Shown in pieces: positions 58,129 through 64,000 of a DNA stretch of 64,000 bases. A program made the translations under genes and the position numbers. The notes beneath the pieces are model-generated. The model had not been told where the DNA came from. It did not search any database and saw only the letters and a list, made by a program, of their open reading frames with translations. The DNA comes from Eunapius fragilis (Eukaryota > Porifera > Demospongiae > Spongillida > Spongillidae). The DNA is taken from positions 4,330,003 to 4,394,002 of the forward strand of contig OY811976.1 of NCBI GenBank assembly GCA_963681505.1, given 5' to 3'. Every line of letters starts with the position of its first letter. The first letter of the stretch is position 1.

Positions 58129-61100
58129 TCGTGATGCCATCGTGTGTGAGCATTGCTAAATGTTTGTTCCTTTGGAAAACTCTTAAGCAATGACTAAGGC
58201 TGACTCCAATTGTTGGGCAGACCACCGATGTCCCTTTCGCAAATGTATCTTCAGCCCTTTCAGGGAGCCTGATGTGAATGTACATACATACATACATACA
58301 TACACACATACACACACGCATACATACATACAGTGATGTTTATGTGTGAATGTGTCAGCATACCACAGATAAGACCTCCCTCATATTGTTCTTATTCACT
58401 ACCATGGCAACAAGATACAGTACTCTGACCTTATGCAACCATCTAAGAATTTGGTGAACATACTTTATATAGAGAGAAAGGCATCAGAGAGAAGAAGGAA
58501 AGAGACCATGCACCAATAACATATTTTGTGCAAAATAAATCAAACGATTTAGGCCTTTGATGGTGACACAAAGAGGCCGTTCATAAATTATTTTGACCAT
58601 TATAACCCCCCCCCCCCCCCCCCCCCCATCGTCATACGATGTCCAATACTAATGTATGCTTAATGTGTATGTCGTCACACTGGCTGATACCCCCTCTCCC
58701 CCTTCAGTGTGACATAATTTATGAACAGCATTGGAAGCCACATTAGCACCACGTACTACAGTAGATAATTGTGTCAGTACTGTGTCACATGCAGCTTCTC
58801 ACACTCATGGCAACAAGTACTCTGATCTTGTGCAACCAACTTAGTACTGGTGTTTACAATGCTGTCACATTATTTTGTCCATTCATGGTTGTAGCCATGT
58901 AGTTTTGCATCTCATGTGCACATGTGTATATATGCCCTTTAACAGACCGTTAACAATGTAATATTATTTAGAGGGGAGGAGGGGGATTATGGTAAAAACA
59001 CTATTAAGTACACACGCGCACATGTACACACGCACAAACACACGTGTACGCACACGCATGAACACACCACAACAAATATACTGTTGGCAGCTTCGAGTAC
59101 AGTATCATGTTATGAATACACTAAGCACGTACATACATGTACGCCTACATGGTATACGCGTTCCGTGCGAGGGGTCGATTCCGGTGATTCCAGATCATTA
59201 TTCTGCTTCGGATTGAGCACTGTTCATTATATTGACGAAGACAACGATATTTCATTTTTCATTTTTCAATATCTTGCGACGCGCTAGATTTAGACCACAA
59301 ATAGAATTCTATCACGTGAAACATTGCCAATTGAGCCGAAATTGTCCTCCTTGTATAAATAGGAATTGAAGGGTGGAAAAGTACACGGACTGTATACCAT
59401 TGGTGTATGTACATGCACCCGCGTGTTCACAAAAAAAAGAACGCATGGATAAGCAGCTCATCGGTTATAACAGTTGCAGTATCTACATGTACTCAGAGTT
59501 ATGCATATGTGCATTGTAGCCTAGAAACATGAAGGTTACAAAACCTATAACTACTTTGCACGTAGTCCCAAGTAACTAGGGCTGCATAACCATTATAAAT
59601 CCATGCATTCATATAATCAGAGGGCACATGCTGCAGTTGAATTAAACGCGAAGTACTATACGAATTTAAAGTGTGTGTTGTCTAAAATGTGCTTATTCCA
59701 TTCATTGCATTTTCTTTCTTGCACACAAATTCTGTCATCAAGCAATGTTAGGTGCATTTGCAACTCTCCTGGCAATACCTTTATTATGTGGATTTCTTAT
59801 TTTAGGAATTAGGCTTGTGATTAAAAGGTAAGAATCAGCTTTGGTCTCTATGTACTATGATTTGGCATGGGCAATTCAATATATCTTGCAACTGTACAAA
59901 GTAGGTAGAAGGTCCTGTCACTATTGATTTATTCTATTTGTTAACTTATTCTTAATCAGGCACATTTTCTTGTTGGGTTTGTGAATGATTTATGCATTCA
60001 GTGCATGGGAGCGTGCCTAAAGCATTGATAGGAAGGGGTATCCCGCATGAGTAAGCCACCTAAATGTACTCCCACGGTGTGGTGCTGTGTTGAAAATAGA
60101 ATACGCTATAGTCTCAATGGTTCAGAAGTTAAATTTGCATATCGATTTGATTTGGATGCTATATGAGACATGATCCAAATGTTTTCAAAATCCATTGCGT
60201 TAGAATCGTTATAACGTTAGAACTGCAAACACTATTGACGTCCTATTTTCATGACTTCATACTACGCCATTTCTCTATGGTAAAATAATTTTGGGGTCTT
60301 GCACATGTTCAGTATTGCAACGTCCGATTACAGGGTATGAATCCGCCGTAGCTTTCGGCAGGAGTAATCAAATCATTTCAAATTCGGTTTGTAGGTAAAG
60401 AGGTCCCTATTGCTTTTTTCTGTTCATTAATATTTACTTCATTACGGAGATATTGCTGTGCAAAGTGCATACACTGTTTCCCGCTCGATTCGCGCCAATG
60501 GTTTAAGCCGTTTTATGTATTGGAGGCGGTGCCTATATAATGCGAATCGAGCGGGAACCATGCATGCACTTTGCCAAGCTATATCTCCATAACGGATGAA
60601 GTAAAAATTAACAAATCAATTGGTACAAACCTCTCTACCTACAAACCGAATTTGAAGATATCTGATTACTCCTGCGGAAAGCTATGGCGGATTCAAACCC
60701 TGGACCCGCTTCGTCACCGCTTAGCTCGCACACCCCAACGATACGATTAACGGCAAATCTTTATCTTTAAGAATACATGTACGCACATCGCATGTAATCT
60801 ACACAAGCTAAAGTCTTCACTGCTTATTCACTCTCTTTTACAACTCTTTTCTATTCTGGTGCCATTCACAGTTGACCCAGATACAGGGTTCACTGTCACT
60901 CTTTCACTGTGTGTCACCCCTTTCATCCGTCCGCCTCCTTAGACTCAGCATCCTGACACCTATTCATCAGGTCATGCTCTTTAGACTCTTCCTTCTGTTC
61001 CTGGTCTCCTTTGCTCCATGCATGTCAGTATCGGACGTTGCAATACTAGCACGAAGCAAATAAAAAACACCACAATATATTTTACCATAGAGAAAAGGTT

Positions 61101-61525
61101 TAGTATGAAGGTTTGTTTCTTCCTTCTCTTCCTGGTCACCTTTGCTCCATGACAGTATCGGACGTTGCAATACTAGCACGAAGCAAATACAAAACACCAC
61201 AATGTATTTTACCATAGAGAAATGGTTTAGTATGATGGTTTGTTCAGATGATTAACGATTCTAACGCAATGGATTTTTATAACAATTGGATCATGAACTG
61301 TCCCATATACATCTCTCCGAACGTTCCATTTGTATACAATATATAAATTAGCATTGTTATCACGTTCAAATTAAGGTGCATATACAATGGCATAATTGTT
61401 TGTAATTTTTTATTTATATAAATAATTGTGTGGAAATGCATACGAAGAATTAAAAAAAAATTCATTCTCACTGTAGGCGGTCCAAATATGCCAAAGGACG
61501 TGAAATTTTGCAGCTAAAGCTAGTG
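39954..61525 (+). CDS. single-pass Ig-like membrane receptor with Ser/Thr stalk (3' end beyond window)
   Basis: Eleven exons join in phase: 39954-40041, 43494-43612, 43812-43959, 44015-44296, 45004-45129, 45447-45530, 49595-49714, 52004-52039, 55000-55065, 59752-59827 and 61477-61525. They encode a signal peptide, an ectodomain of about 180 residues with an Ig-like unit, a Ser/Thr/Pro-rich stalk of about 140 residues built from phase-1 exons, a transmembrane helix and a basic juxtamembrane piece. Many N-x-S/T sites suggest heavy glycosylation. No family name is recognised; the plan is that of cell-surface adhesion or kinase receptors, and what the cytoplasmic part does lies outside the window. 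Introns are 55 bases to 4.7 kb; the long ones are filled by MITEs and foldbacks. A further small exon is possible at 41555-41590. Exon joins were chosen by reading frame and splice sites only. Confidence 0.78.
40090..40940. mobile_element. nested palindromic elements in receptor intron 1
   Basis: Two foldbacks touch here. 40285-40505 has GCTTCAAAATC ... TGATTTGTCCTGTTA and its inverse AACAGGACAAATCAATAGCA ... GATTTTGTAGCAATT (module Z). 40595-40685 is a hairpin of AGTGATAAGACATTTTCGCG / CGCGAAAATATCGTATCACT with TCACGCATGGGACGG, whose outer word recurs at 40095-40125. 40705-40760 is a further short palindrome (AAGTACGTTTTGGTGCC type). 40795-40935 ends with the GAGCGGGAAACCGTGCGCGC module. Order suggests insertion of one hairpin into another. 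Confidence 0.65.
40941..42355 (+). other. receptor intron 1, middle part
   Basis: 41200-41262 is half of the hairpin MITE of 37940-38080. 41555-41590 could be an extra phase-1 exon (TTTTTTGTTACAG before it, GTGTAT after it) encoding PNLSPSSFYVLS. A stretch at 41858-42046 is open on the - strand (LHCSHFIAEKCSKAKVLLSA) without a recognised domain. 42075-42105 is an ATAATTATAATGATAATG run. Confidence 0.4.
42356..42622. mobile_element. Tc1/mariner- or pogo-like MITE, 265 bp, TA-flanked
   Basis: TA-CCGTAAAATAAACACCGC on the left and its inverse ending GATTGTACGG-TA on the right; both carry GCCGCGG and ATTTGGGAC words. TA on each side fits the TA target duplication of the Tc1/mariner superfamily. 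The loop has a run of about 21 C (42415-42435) and no transposase. Confidence 0.65.
42623..43493 (+). other. receptor intron 1, last part
   Basis: 42625-42770 read on the - strand gives an acidic/basic stretch (QQLQDQRMMQKDIAAYDKRE) that might be a transposase shred, not assigned. The rest is AT-rich and ends with a good acceptor at 43493. Confidence 0.35.
44015..44296 (+). CDS. exon 4: Ig-like domain of the receptor
   Basis: 94 codons, phase 1-1. Cys in TACFICNLPG, Trp in SPDTWQMNG 14 residues on, and Cys in SSALTCGSKK give the C-W-C spacing of a short Ig-like fold; the usual Tyr-x-Cys is Leu-Thr-Cys. Four N-x-S/T sites. Being a symmetric exon it can be shuffled as one unit. Confidence 0.65.
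44297..44928 (+). other. receptor intron 4
   Basis: AT-rich, no repeat family recognised; open frame at 44529-44744 has no coding character. Confidence 0.4.
44929..45800 (+). repeat. tandem duplication of about 430 bp with stalk exons 5 and 6
   Basis: 44929-45370 and 45372-45795 are direct copies (AATTGTGTTTGGAAAGTTGT, GGTGAATGATGCTACATGAA, CAATAAACAATGTTCACGAA). Each carries one phase-1 exon: 45004-45129 (GWSKRMQTHAESSNSTLK...) and 45447-45530 (EWSKRMQTHAESSNSALK...). The second lacks 42 bases inside the exon and remains in frame. Close identity in introns shows a recent event. Confidence 0.9.
45801..46984 (+). other. receptor intron 6, first part
   Basis: 46580-46690 has a hairpin-like pair (ACCAGGCGTACAGCCTCGAA / TTCGAGGCTTTATGCCTGG). 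Otherwise no coding or repeat sign beyond AT-rich sequence. Confidence 0.4.
46985..48250. mobile_element. module-Z foldback MITE split by a hAT insertion
   Basis: 46985-47110 has CATTGACGCGAGCGGGAAAA and ATTAACGAACAGG; 48094-48250 continues with ACGGATTTTGAAGCGATTTG and GAAGGATATTTAAGTTTTGA, as in the uninterrupted copies at 32240 and 40380. The hAT element at 47119-48085 sits between them. Confidence 0.75.
47119..48085 (-). mobile_element. internally deleted hAT transposon with BED finger, 967 bp
   Basis: Termini CAGTGTTGCCGCGA and TCGCGGCAACACTG (with a one-base wobble) are flanked by the exact 8-bp duplication GCTAGCTC (47111-47118 and 48086-48093), as hAT elements make. Both subterminal regions hold repeated ATATCGCGATAT-type palindromes, likely transposase-binding sites. 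On the - strand 47936-47712 encodes a zf-BED start (SSVWQYFGW, VVCNICYGWVLRHGKNTSNM). After a frame change, 47695-47288 gives the following hAT N-terminal region (GSMDKFVQP, DRANELLVNALTANLLPSAL, SPEFTDLLG). The catalytic and dimerisation parts are gone, so it could move only with outside help. Confidence 0.92.
48345..48690 (-). repeat. 350-bp dispersed repeat, copy 4
   Basis: Reverse-oriented: TTTCTATATAGGAATTGACC, TTTAAGAGAACAAAAAAGTT, CCTCGTTCCCAGGCT, TCGTCTTCGTCTTCTTC and ACCAATCGCTTTAGAATCTC. Confidence 0.7.
48886..48949. repeat. G-rich run
   Basis: Several runs of four to nine G with short TGTG interruptions on the + strand, a possible G-quadruplex in receptor intron 6. Confidence 0.8.
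48989..49278. mobile_element. palindromic MITE, family ACAAGTAA, copy 3 (290 bp)
   Basis: Ends ACAAGTAAAGAAAAACATTC and GAATGTTTTTCTTTACTTGT. The 125-base arms are almost identical, so a 72-codon frame starting MEAMVVLKGREQGFEKRVMR is read from both strands; it is an echo, not a gene. A loop of about 30 bases (49120-49150) separates the arms. Near-perfect arms imply recent origin. Confidence 0.95.
49595..49714 (+). CDS. exon 7: Ser/Thr stalk exon of the receptor
   Basis: Phase 1-1, 120 bases. Encodes DKDMLTFAASSNATLPSPLI followed by a Thr/Ser/Pro-rich run. It shares the SSNxTL..S-LIVTP core with exon 5, so it is an older duplicate of the same ancestral exon. Confidence 0.78.
49961..51830. 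mobile_element. 1.87-kb element with 20-bp terminal inverted repeats
   Basis: GGGAGACCGGGGCTAAGTCA on the left and TGACTTTTAGCCCCGGTCTCCC (two extra bases) on the right. Inside, 50820-50500 on the - strand has an open stretch (DSLPTDWIRTLIAESVRYIR) and 51500-51300 a second, neither of them recognised. A GT/G-rich run lies at 50998-51050. Likely a decayed DNA transposon; superfamily unknown and target duplication not clear. Confidence 0.65.
52004..52039 (+). CDS. exon 8: 36-base microexon of the receptor stalk
   Basis: Acceptor CTTTCATACAG, donor GTAAGT, phase 1-1; encodes ASSTEYVMSTYN. Small but fits frame and splice consensus on both sides. Confidence 0.6.
52045..52262. repeat. short inverted element after exon 8
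   Basis: AGGGTGATCGGAAAGTCGCG with CAAAATC-TTGAATTGGC at the left and TTTTGCGCAACTTTGAAATC-ACCCT at the right; GGTATAAC / GTTATACC inside. A TIR-type MITE of about 205 bp. Confidence 0.6.
52464..52748. mobile_element. palindromic MITE, family ACAAGTAA, copy 4 (285 bp)
   Basis: Ends ACAAGTAAATAAAAACATTC and GAATGTTTTTATTTACTTGT, arms of about 125 bases with hardly a mismatch, loop TCTAGGGCATGTGTTGTTTG. No coding capacity. Confidence 0.95.
52796..52974. mobile_element. second near-perfect palindrome with inner duplication
   Basis: CTCGTACCCAGACCGTCTAT and ATAGACGGTCTGGGTACGAG are inverted ends; arms match to the centre ATACGTAT. On the right side the segment GTGATTATACTGTTTACAGC with its flanks occurs twice in tandem. 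Not the ACAAGTAA family. Confidence 0.92.
53015..53370 (+). repeat. 350-bp dispersed repeat, copy 5
   Basis: Begins AAGCGAGTCCTCCAGC, has GAAGAAGAAGAAG, GAGACTGGGTACGAGGAC, AACCACGCGGTTC, ACGATCCGATCGTCGGGAG, and ends CCTATATGGAAGTTTCT. Nearly identical to the copy at 53935, hence young. Confidence 0.85.
53481..53773. mobile_element. palindromic MITE, family ACAAGTAA, copy 5 (293 bp)
   Basis: Ends ACAAGTAAATAAAAACATTC and GAATGTTTTTATTTACTTGT; arms match nearly throughout, including the TTTTTCAGGCAAATAGTATA word that differs from copy 4. Loop near 53618-53640. Confidence 0.95.
53935..54290 (+). repeat. 350-bp dispersed repeat, copy 6
   Basis: Same landmarks as copy 5 (GCGAGTCCTCCAGC, GAAGAAGAAGAAGAAG, CAACCACGCGGTTCTACGA, ACGATCCGATCGTCGGGAG, CCTATATGGAAGTCTC). 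Confidence 0.85.
54330..54830. repeat. two direct copies of a 170-bp repeat
   Basis: 54325-54480 and 54645-54805 share AATATGTG, AAGCCTGTCACTG-CTGC, ACGGCC, the GAACCCAGACCGATAGACAG / GAACACAGACGGACAGACAG end and ACTATCCGCG. Function unknown. Confidence 0.6.
55000..55065 (+). CDS. exon 9: last stalk exon before the membrane
   Basis: Acceptor TTTCCCCTTAG, donor GTATTT, phase 1-1; encodes ALFFQSMTPTPLVNITYGLG then NQ, with one glycosylation site. Confidence 0.68.
57377..57745. repeat. (ATGT)n, (ATGC)n and (TG)n compound microsatellite
   Basis: About forty-five GTAT units, then eight to ten GCAT units, then more GTAT units and two TG runs. Mirrored at 57945-58130. Confidence 0.97.
57945..58325. 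repeat. (ACAT)n, (GCAT)n and (CA)n compound microsatellite
   Basis: Inverted counterpart of the previous array, with a second short ACAT block at 58280-58330. Order of subtypes is that of the left arm reversed, apart from length. Confidence 0.95.
59752..59827 (+). CDS. exon 10: transmembrane helix of the receptor
   Basis: Phase 1 in, phase 2 out. Encodes GAFATLLAIPLLCGFLILGI then RLVIKR: a 20-residue hydrophobic helix followed by Arg and Lys, so the N-terminus is outside. Donor GTAAGAAT is good. Confidence 0.8.
60130..61310. mobile_element. foldback element, 1.2 kb, in receptor intron 10
   Basis: ATGATCCAAATG with CCATTGCGTTAGAATCGTTA on the left mirrors TAACGATTCTAACGCAATGG and AATTGGATCATG on the right. 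An inner palindrome (60375-60660) has TTACGGAGATATTGCTGTGC / GCCAAGCTATATCTCCATAA around GCCGTTTTATGTATTGGAGGC. The right arm contains module X twice in tandem (61010-61110 and 61130-61240), giving an about 115-bp duplication. Confidence 0.78.
61477..61525 (+). CDS. exon 11: juxtamembrane cytoplasmic segment
   Basis: Acceptor CTCACTGTAG, donor GTAAGTTT; phase 2 in, phase 0 out. Encodes R-RSKYAKGREILQLKLV, a basic inner-membrane start. Further exons must lie beyond the window or in the last 2.4 kb, where none was recognised. Confidence 0.65.
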
Positions 61526-61787
61526 GTAAGTTTGTTGCATGTAATTATCTTTACCTTCCTACAATATCAAACCAACTATATTTTGTCAAATGGTAATATG
61601 CATGCACTGTAGAGTTTTAACCGTTAAATCTATTTATCGGAAAGAAATGCAGGGCTGAAACACGGAAAACACGGAACATAGCACTATATTACTCGCATCG
61701 CACGCAACTCATGAGTGTAGGCGCGTTCGCTTCTCTCAGCAAAACTATCGAACAAGGCTATAACGATCTCGAATTTTGTATATTCTG

Positions 61788-62011
61788 CAAGTGACAAAAA
61801 GCTATCTCTACGAGAAAGTTGCTGGTATATAGGAATGAAAGGCTATTGAGGTGTAAAAGGCAAAGAAACGAGGTTTACTGACTGCATGGGAAGGAATCTT
61901 ATATTAGCACACATTCATTTTTCCTTCCCAGTCAGTTAACTTTGTTTCCCTGCTTTTTACAAGACTATAGCCTTTCATTCCTATACCACCAAAGATAGTT
62001 TTTATCACTTG
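61788..62011. mobile_element. palindromic MITE, family ACAAGTAA, copy 6 (eroded)
   Basis: CAAGTGACAAAAAGCTATCT and its partner AGATAGTTTTTATCACTTG; inner GAGAAAGTTGCTGGTATATA and AAAGGCAAAGAAACGAGGTT match the family, arms are diverged, so it is older. Confidence 0.85.
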
Positions 62012-62819
62012 AAATAATTTTAAATATATATGGGACGGTGTCCAGCAAAATCACCCTTCTGGAGTTTTAATTTTATCACTATAAAAATTGTACGTTACAA
62101 AAAGCAACATATCTTCACAACGGTTTTATATTTTCTTTTCAAATTTCGTACACGTGTTCACACATCAGTTCTCTCTGTGCAAACCGATTTTGGTGCTCTG
62201 GATATTTTCCATGCCATGGTTACAAAGGTCTCTAACCCGATGGGTTAAGATTCCACATTTCTCCAGATACGAGTGACGATAACACGTCAAATTTGGAGTG
62301 TACATAGAAGGGTCCTGTAGCTACTGATTTCTGCAGATCGTTAAGTTTTTTCTTATCCGTTACGGAGATATGGATTTTCAAAGTAATTCGACATTTCGCG
62401 CCACTCACCTTATTCCAATATGCCATTATGTAATGGTCACGCCCTTTAAATTTGAAGTTAGGTATTAAATGAACTCCGCTTTGATCGTTCTATACGTGGT
62501 GTATAAGCGATCGTACCTCGTACGCTATGTTTCAGCATAAAACAGTATCGTACGTTCACATGTATCGCTTATGATGGATGCTGTGAATATTCATGGTAGT
62601 TTATATTGTGCACCCTTTTTCTATATCTGCTCAGTTTGTGGCATGTACATGTAAGCATGCACGTACCATGCCTTCTAATCATGGGGCCACCTTCTTCACC
62701 CTCTACACCCTCTACACTAGTCTGGGGACCAGATGACTTGCTTGCGACAGTCAGTTATCTGGTACACAAACTGCAGTACCTTTACTCAGTATGGCATATA
62801 TCTCTAGACCATTCATATT
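62012..62819. other. receptor intron 11 or flank; dispersed repeat pieces
   Basis: 62030-62060 shares GGGACGGTGTCCAGCAAAAT-type words with 34450-34485. 62285-62400 is part of module Z (ATCCGTTACGGAGATATGGA). 62485-62575 has an imperfect CGATCGTACGTT/AACGTACGATACTG pair. No exon was recognised. Confidence 0.4.
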
Positions 62820-62831
62820 CACTGCCTTTCT

Positions 62832-64000
62832 TTCTATCTTACCTCCTCCTCCTCCTCATCTCCTTCCACCTCTTCCTATCTTCCTTCATCCACCCATCCT
62901 CCTCCCCTCCTCTTCCTCTCCTCCTCCCCTCCTCCTCCTCCCTCCTCCTCCTCCTCCTCCCCTCCTCTTTCTCCTACTTTTACTCCCTCTCATTTTCCCT
63001 CCTACCTTCCTTCCTATTACACCTAACACCCCTCCTACTCCTTTCTTTTGATTGCATCCACACCTCACCCTCCTCCTCATCCTCCTACTTCTACCTTCCT
63101 ACCTGTTGCATCCTCCCCTCCTCCTTTCATTTTTCCCGTTGCATCCACCCCTACCTTCTTCTCCCCCTCCTCTACCTCCTTCTCCTCCTCCCCCTCCTCT
63201 TCCTATCTTCCTTCAACCACCCATCCTCCTCCTCCCCTCCTCTCCCCTCCTTCTCTACCTCCCTCCTCTTCTCCTCCTCTTACTCCCTCTCATTTTCCCT
63301 CCTACCTTCCTTCCTGTTACACCTACCCCTCCCCCTCCTTTCGTTTGATTGCATCCAAACCTCCAATCCTCCTCCTCATCCTCCTACTTCTATCTTCCTA
63401 CCCGTTGCATCCTTCCCTCCTCCCCCTCCTGCTTCCATTCTTCTTCCCGTTGCATCCACTCCCCACCTTCTCCTCCATCTCCTCTACCTCCTTCTCCTCC
63501 TCTTCCTATCGTCTGTCATCCACCCATCCTCCTCCTCCCCTCCTCCTCTCCTCCTCCTCTCCTTCCCTCCACCTCCCTCCCTCCCCTCCTCCTCCTATCT
63601 TCATCCACCCATCCTCCTCCCCTCCTCCTCCTCTCCGTCTCCCCTCCTCCTCCAACCACCTCCTCTCCTCCTCCCTCCTCATCCTCTCCACCTCCCTCCT
63701 CCTCCCCTCCTTCCTCCTTTGCCCCACCTCCTCCCCTCCTCCTCCCTCCTCCTTTCCTCCTCCCTCACCTCCTCCTCCCTCCTCCTCCCCTCCTCCTCCC
63801 CTCCTCCTCCCTCCTCCTCTCCTCCCTACTTCTACCTTACCACCAGTTGCATCCTCCCCCCTCCTTCCATTCTTTCCGTTGCATCCACCCCCTACCTTCT
63901 CCTTCCCCTCCTCTACCTCCTTCCCTCTTCTCCCTCCTCCACTACCTATCTTCCTTTATCCACCCATCCTCCTCTCCTCCTCCTCCTCCTCTTACTCCCT
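62832..64000. repeat. CCT-rich polypyrimidine array to the window end
   Basis: Over 1.1 kb of almost pure C and T on the + strand (CCTCCT and CCTCCC units), broken by islands such as GTTGCATCCACCCC and CATCCACCCATCCTC. These islands recur several times (63050, 63105, 63145, 63345, 63405, 63850), giving a higher-order repeat of several hundred bases. All open frames here are translations of the array. The array runs off the window. Confidence 0.95.

Larger units (their letters stand above)
55398..59397. mobile_element. 4.0-kb foldback element in receptor intron 9
   Basis: Ends GTATACGGTCCGTGTACTTT and AAAGTACACGGACTGTATAC (one mismatch). 55400-55870 mirrors 58930-59397, 55870-56300 mirrors 58560-58930, and 57230-57380 mirrors 58320-58480. 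The (TG)n/(ATGT)n/(ATGC)n block at 57377-57745 mirrors the (ACAT)n/(GCAT)n/(CA)n block at 57945-58130. The right arm lacks about 0.8 kb present on the left (56330-57200). The spacer is about 200 bases (57746-57944). No transposase. Every long frame in the centre is a tetranucleotide translation. Its position inside an intron leaves the flanking exons intact. Confidence 0.88.

Noticed and set aside
57377-58325. Several open frames of 100 to 190 codons on both strands.
   Set aside because: They are translations of (ATGT)n, (ACAT)n and (CA)n arrays, open in all frames and without any non-repeat core.
62791-63727. Pro/Leu-rich or Arg/Gly-rich frames at the window end.
   Set aside because: Translations of the CCT array on either strand.

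Overview
The window looks like intron-rich, repeat-dense metazoan DNA, most likely from a sponge, although the sequence alone does not prove it. The reasons are very short introns beside very long ones, a non-rhodopsin heptahelical receptor gene without introns, DUF4371/ZMYM1-type hAT and integrase/Ulp1/PHD element remains of kinds common in sponges and cnidarians, and a great load of palindromic non-autonomous elements and simple repeats. No ribosomal RNA, tRNA, CRISPR or prokaryotic gene layout was seen.

Host genes, all on the + strand. (1) 225-606 holds four short tandem exons, all phase 1-1, coding for a Pro/Ser/Thr-rich repeat: a piece of a larger gene, probably a receptor or mucin-like stalk. 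(2) 7897-8811 is an intact single-exon seven-helix receptor of 304 residues. (3) 18191-24507 is an FKBP-type peptidyl-prolyl isomerase in three exons. A 55-base intron and a 6-kb intron filled with repeats separate them; the last ~18 residues were not found. (4) 39954-61525 and beyond is a single-pass membrane receptor gene with a TATA box, a signal-peptide exon, an Ig-like exon, a series of phase-1 Ser/Thr-rich stalk exons (two of them a fresh tandem duplication), a transmembrane exon and a first cytoplasmic exon. Its 3' part lies beyond the window.

Mobile and repeat DNA fills nearly all the rest. Fossils of integrase/Ulp1/PHD elements lie at 805-2437 (+) and 6180-6960 (-), an LTR-element gag remnant at 4500-5450, a decayed DUF4371 hAT transposase at 16000-17645 (-), and a deleted BED-finger hAT element with exact 8-bp target duplications at 47111-48093. 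The most striking content is a set of modular foldback elements resembling in architecture the FB (Drosophila) and TU (sea urchin) elements: 10270-14825, 19273-20806, about 25740-29945, 55398-59397 and 60130-61310. Each is a kilobase-scale inverted repeat, and several arms carry the same micro- or minisatellite in mirror orientation. A second family of about 290-bp near-perfect palindromes (termini ACAAGTAAATAAAAACATTC) has six copies between 31 kb and 62 kb, and a third, about 350 bp long and not palindromic, has six copies between 28 kb and 54 kb. The window ends in over 1.1 kb of polypyrimidine repeat.

The four host genes show no shared pathway. What links them is structure: long introns that serve as landing sites for foldback elements, and modular symmetric exons that allow a stalk to grow or shrink by exon duplication.
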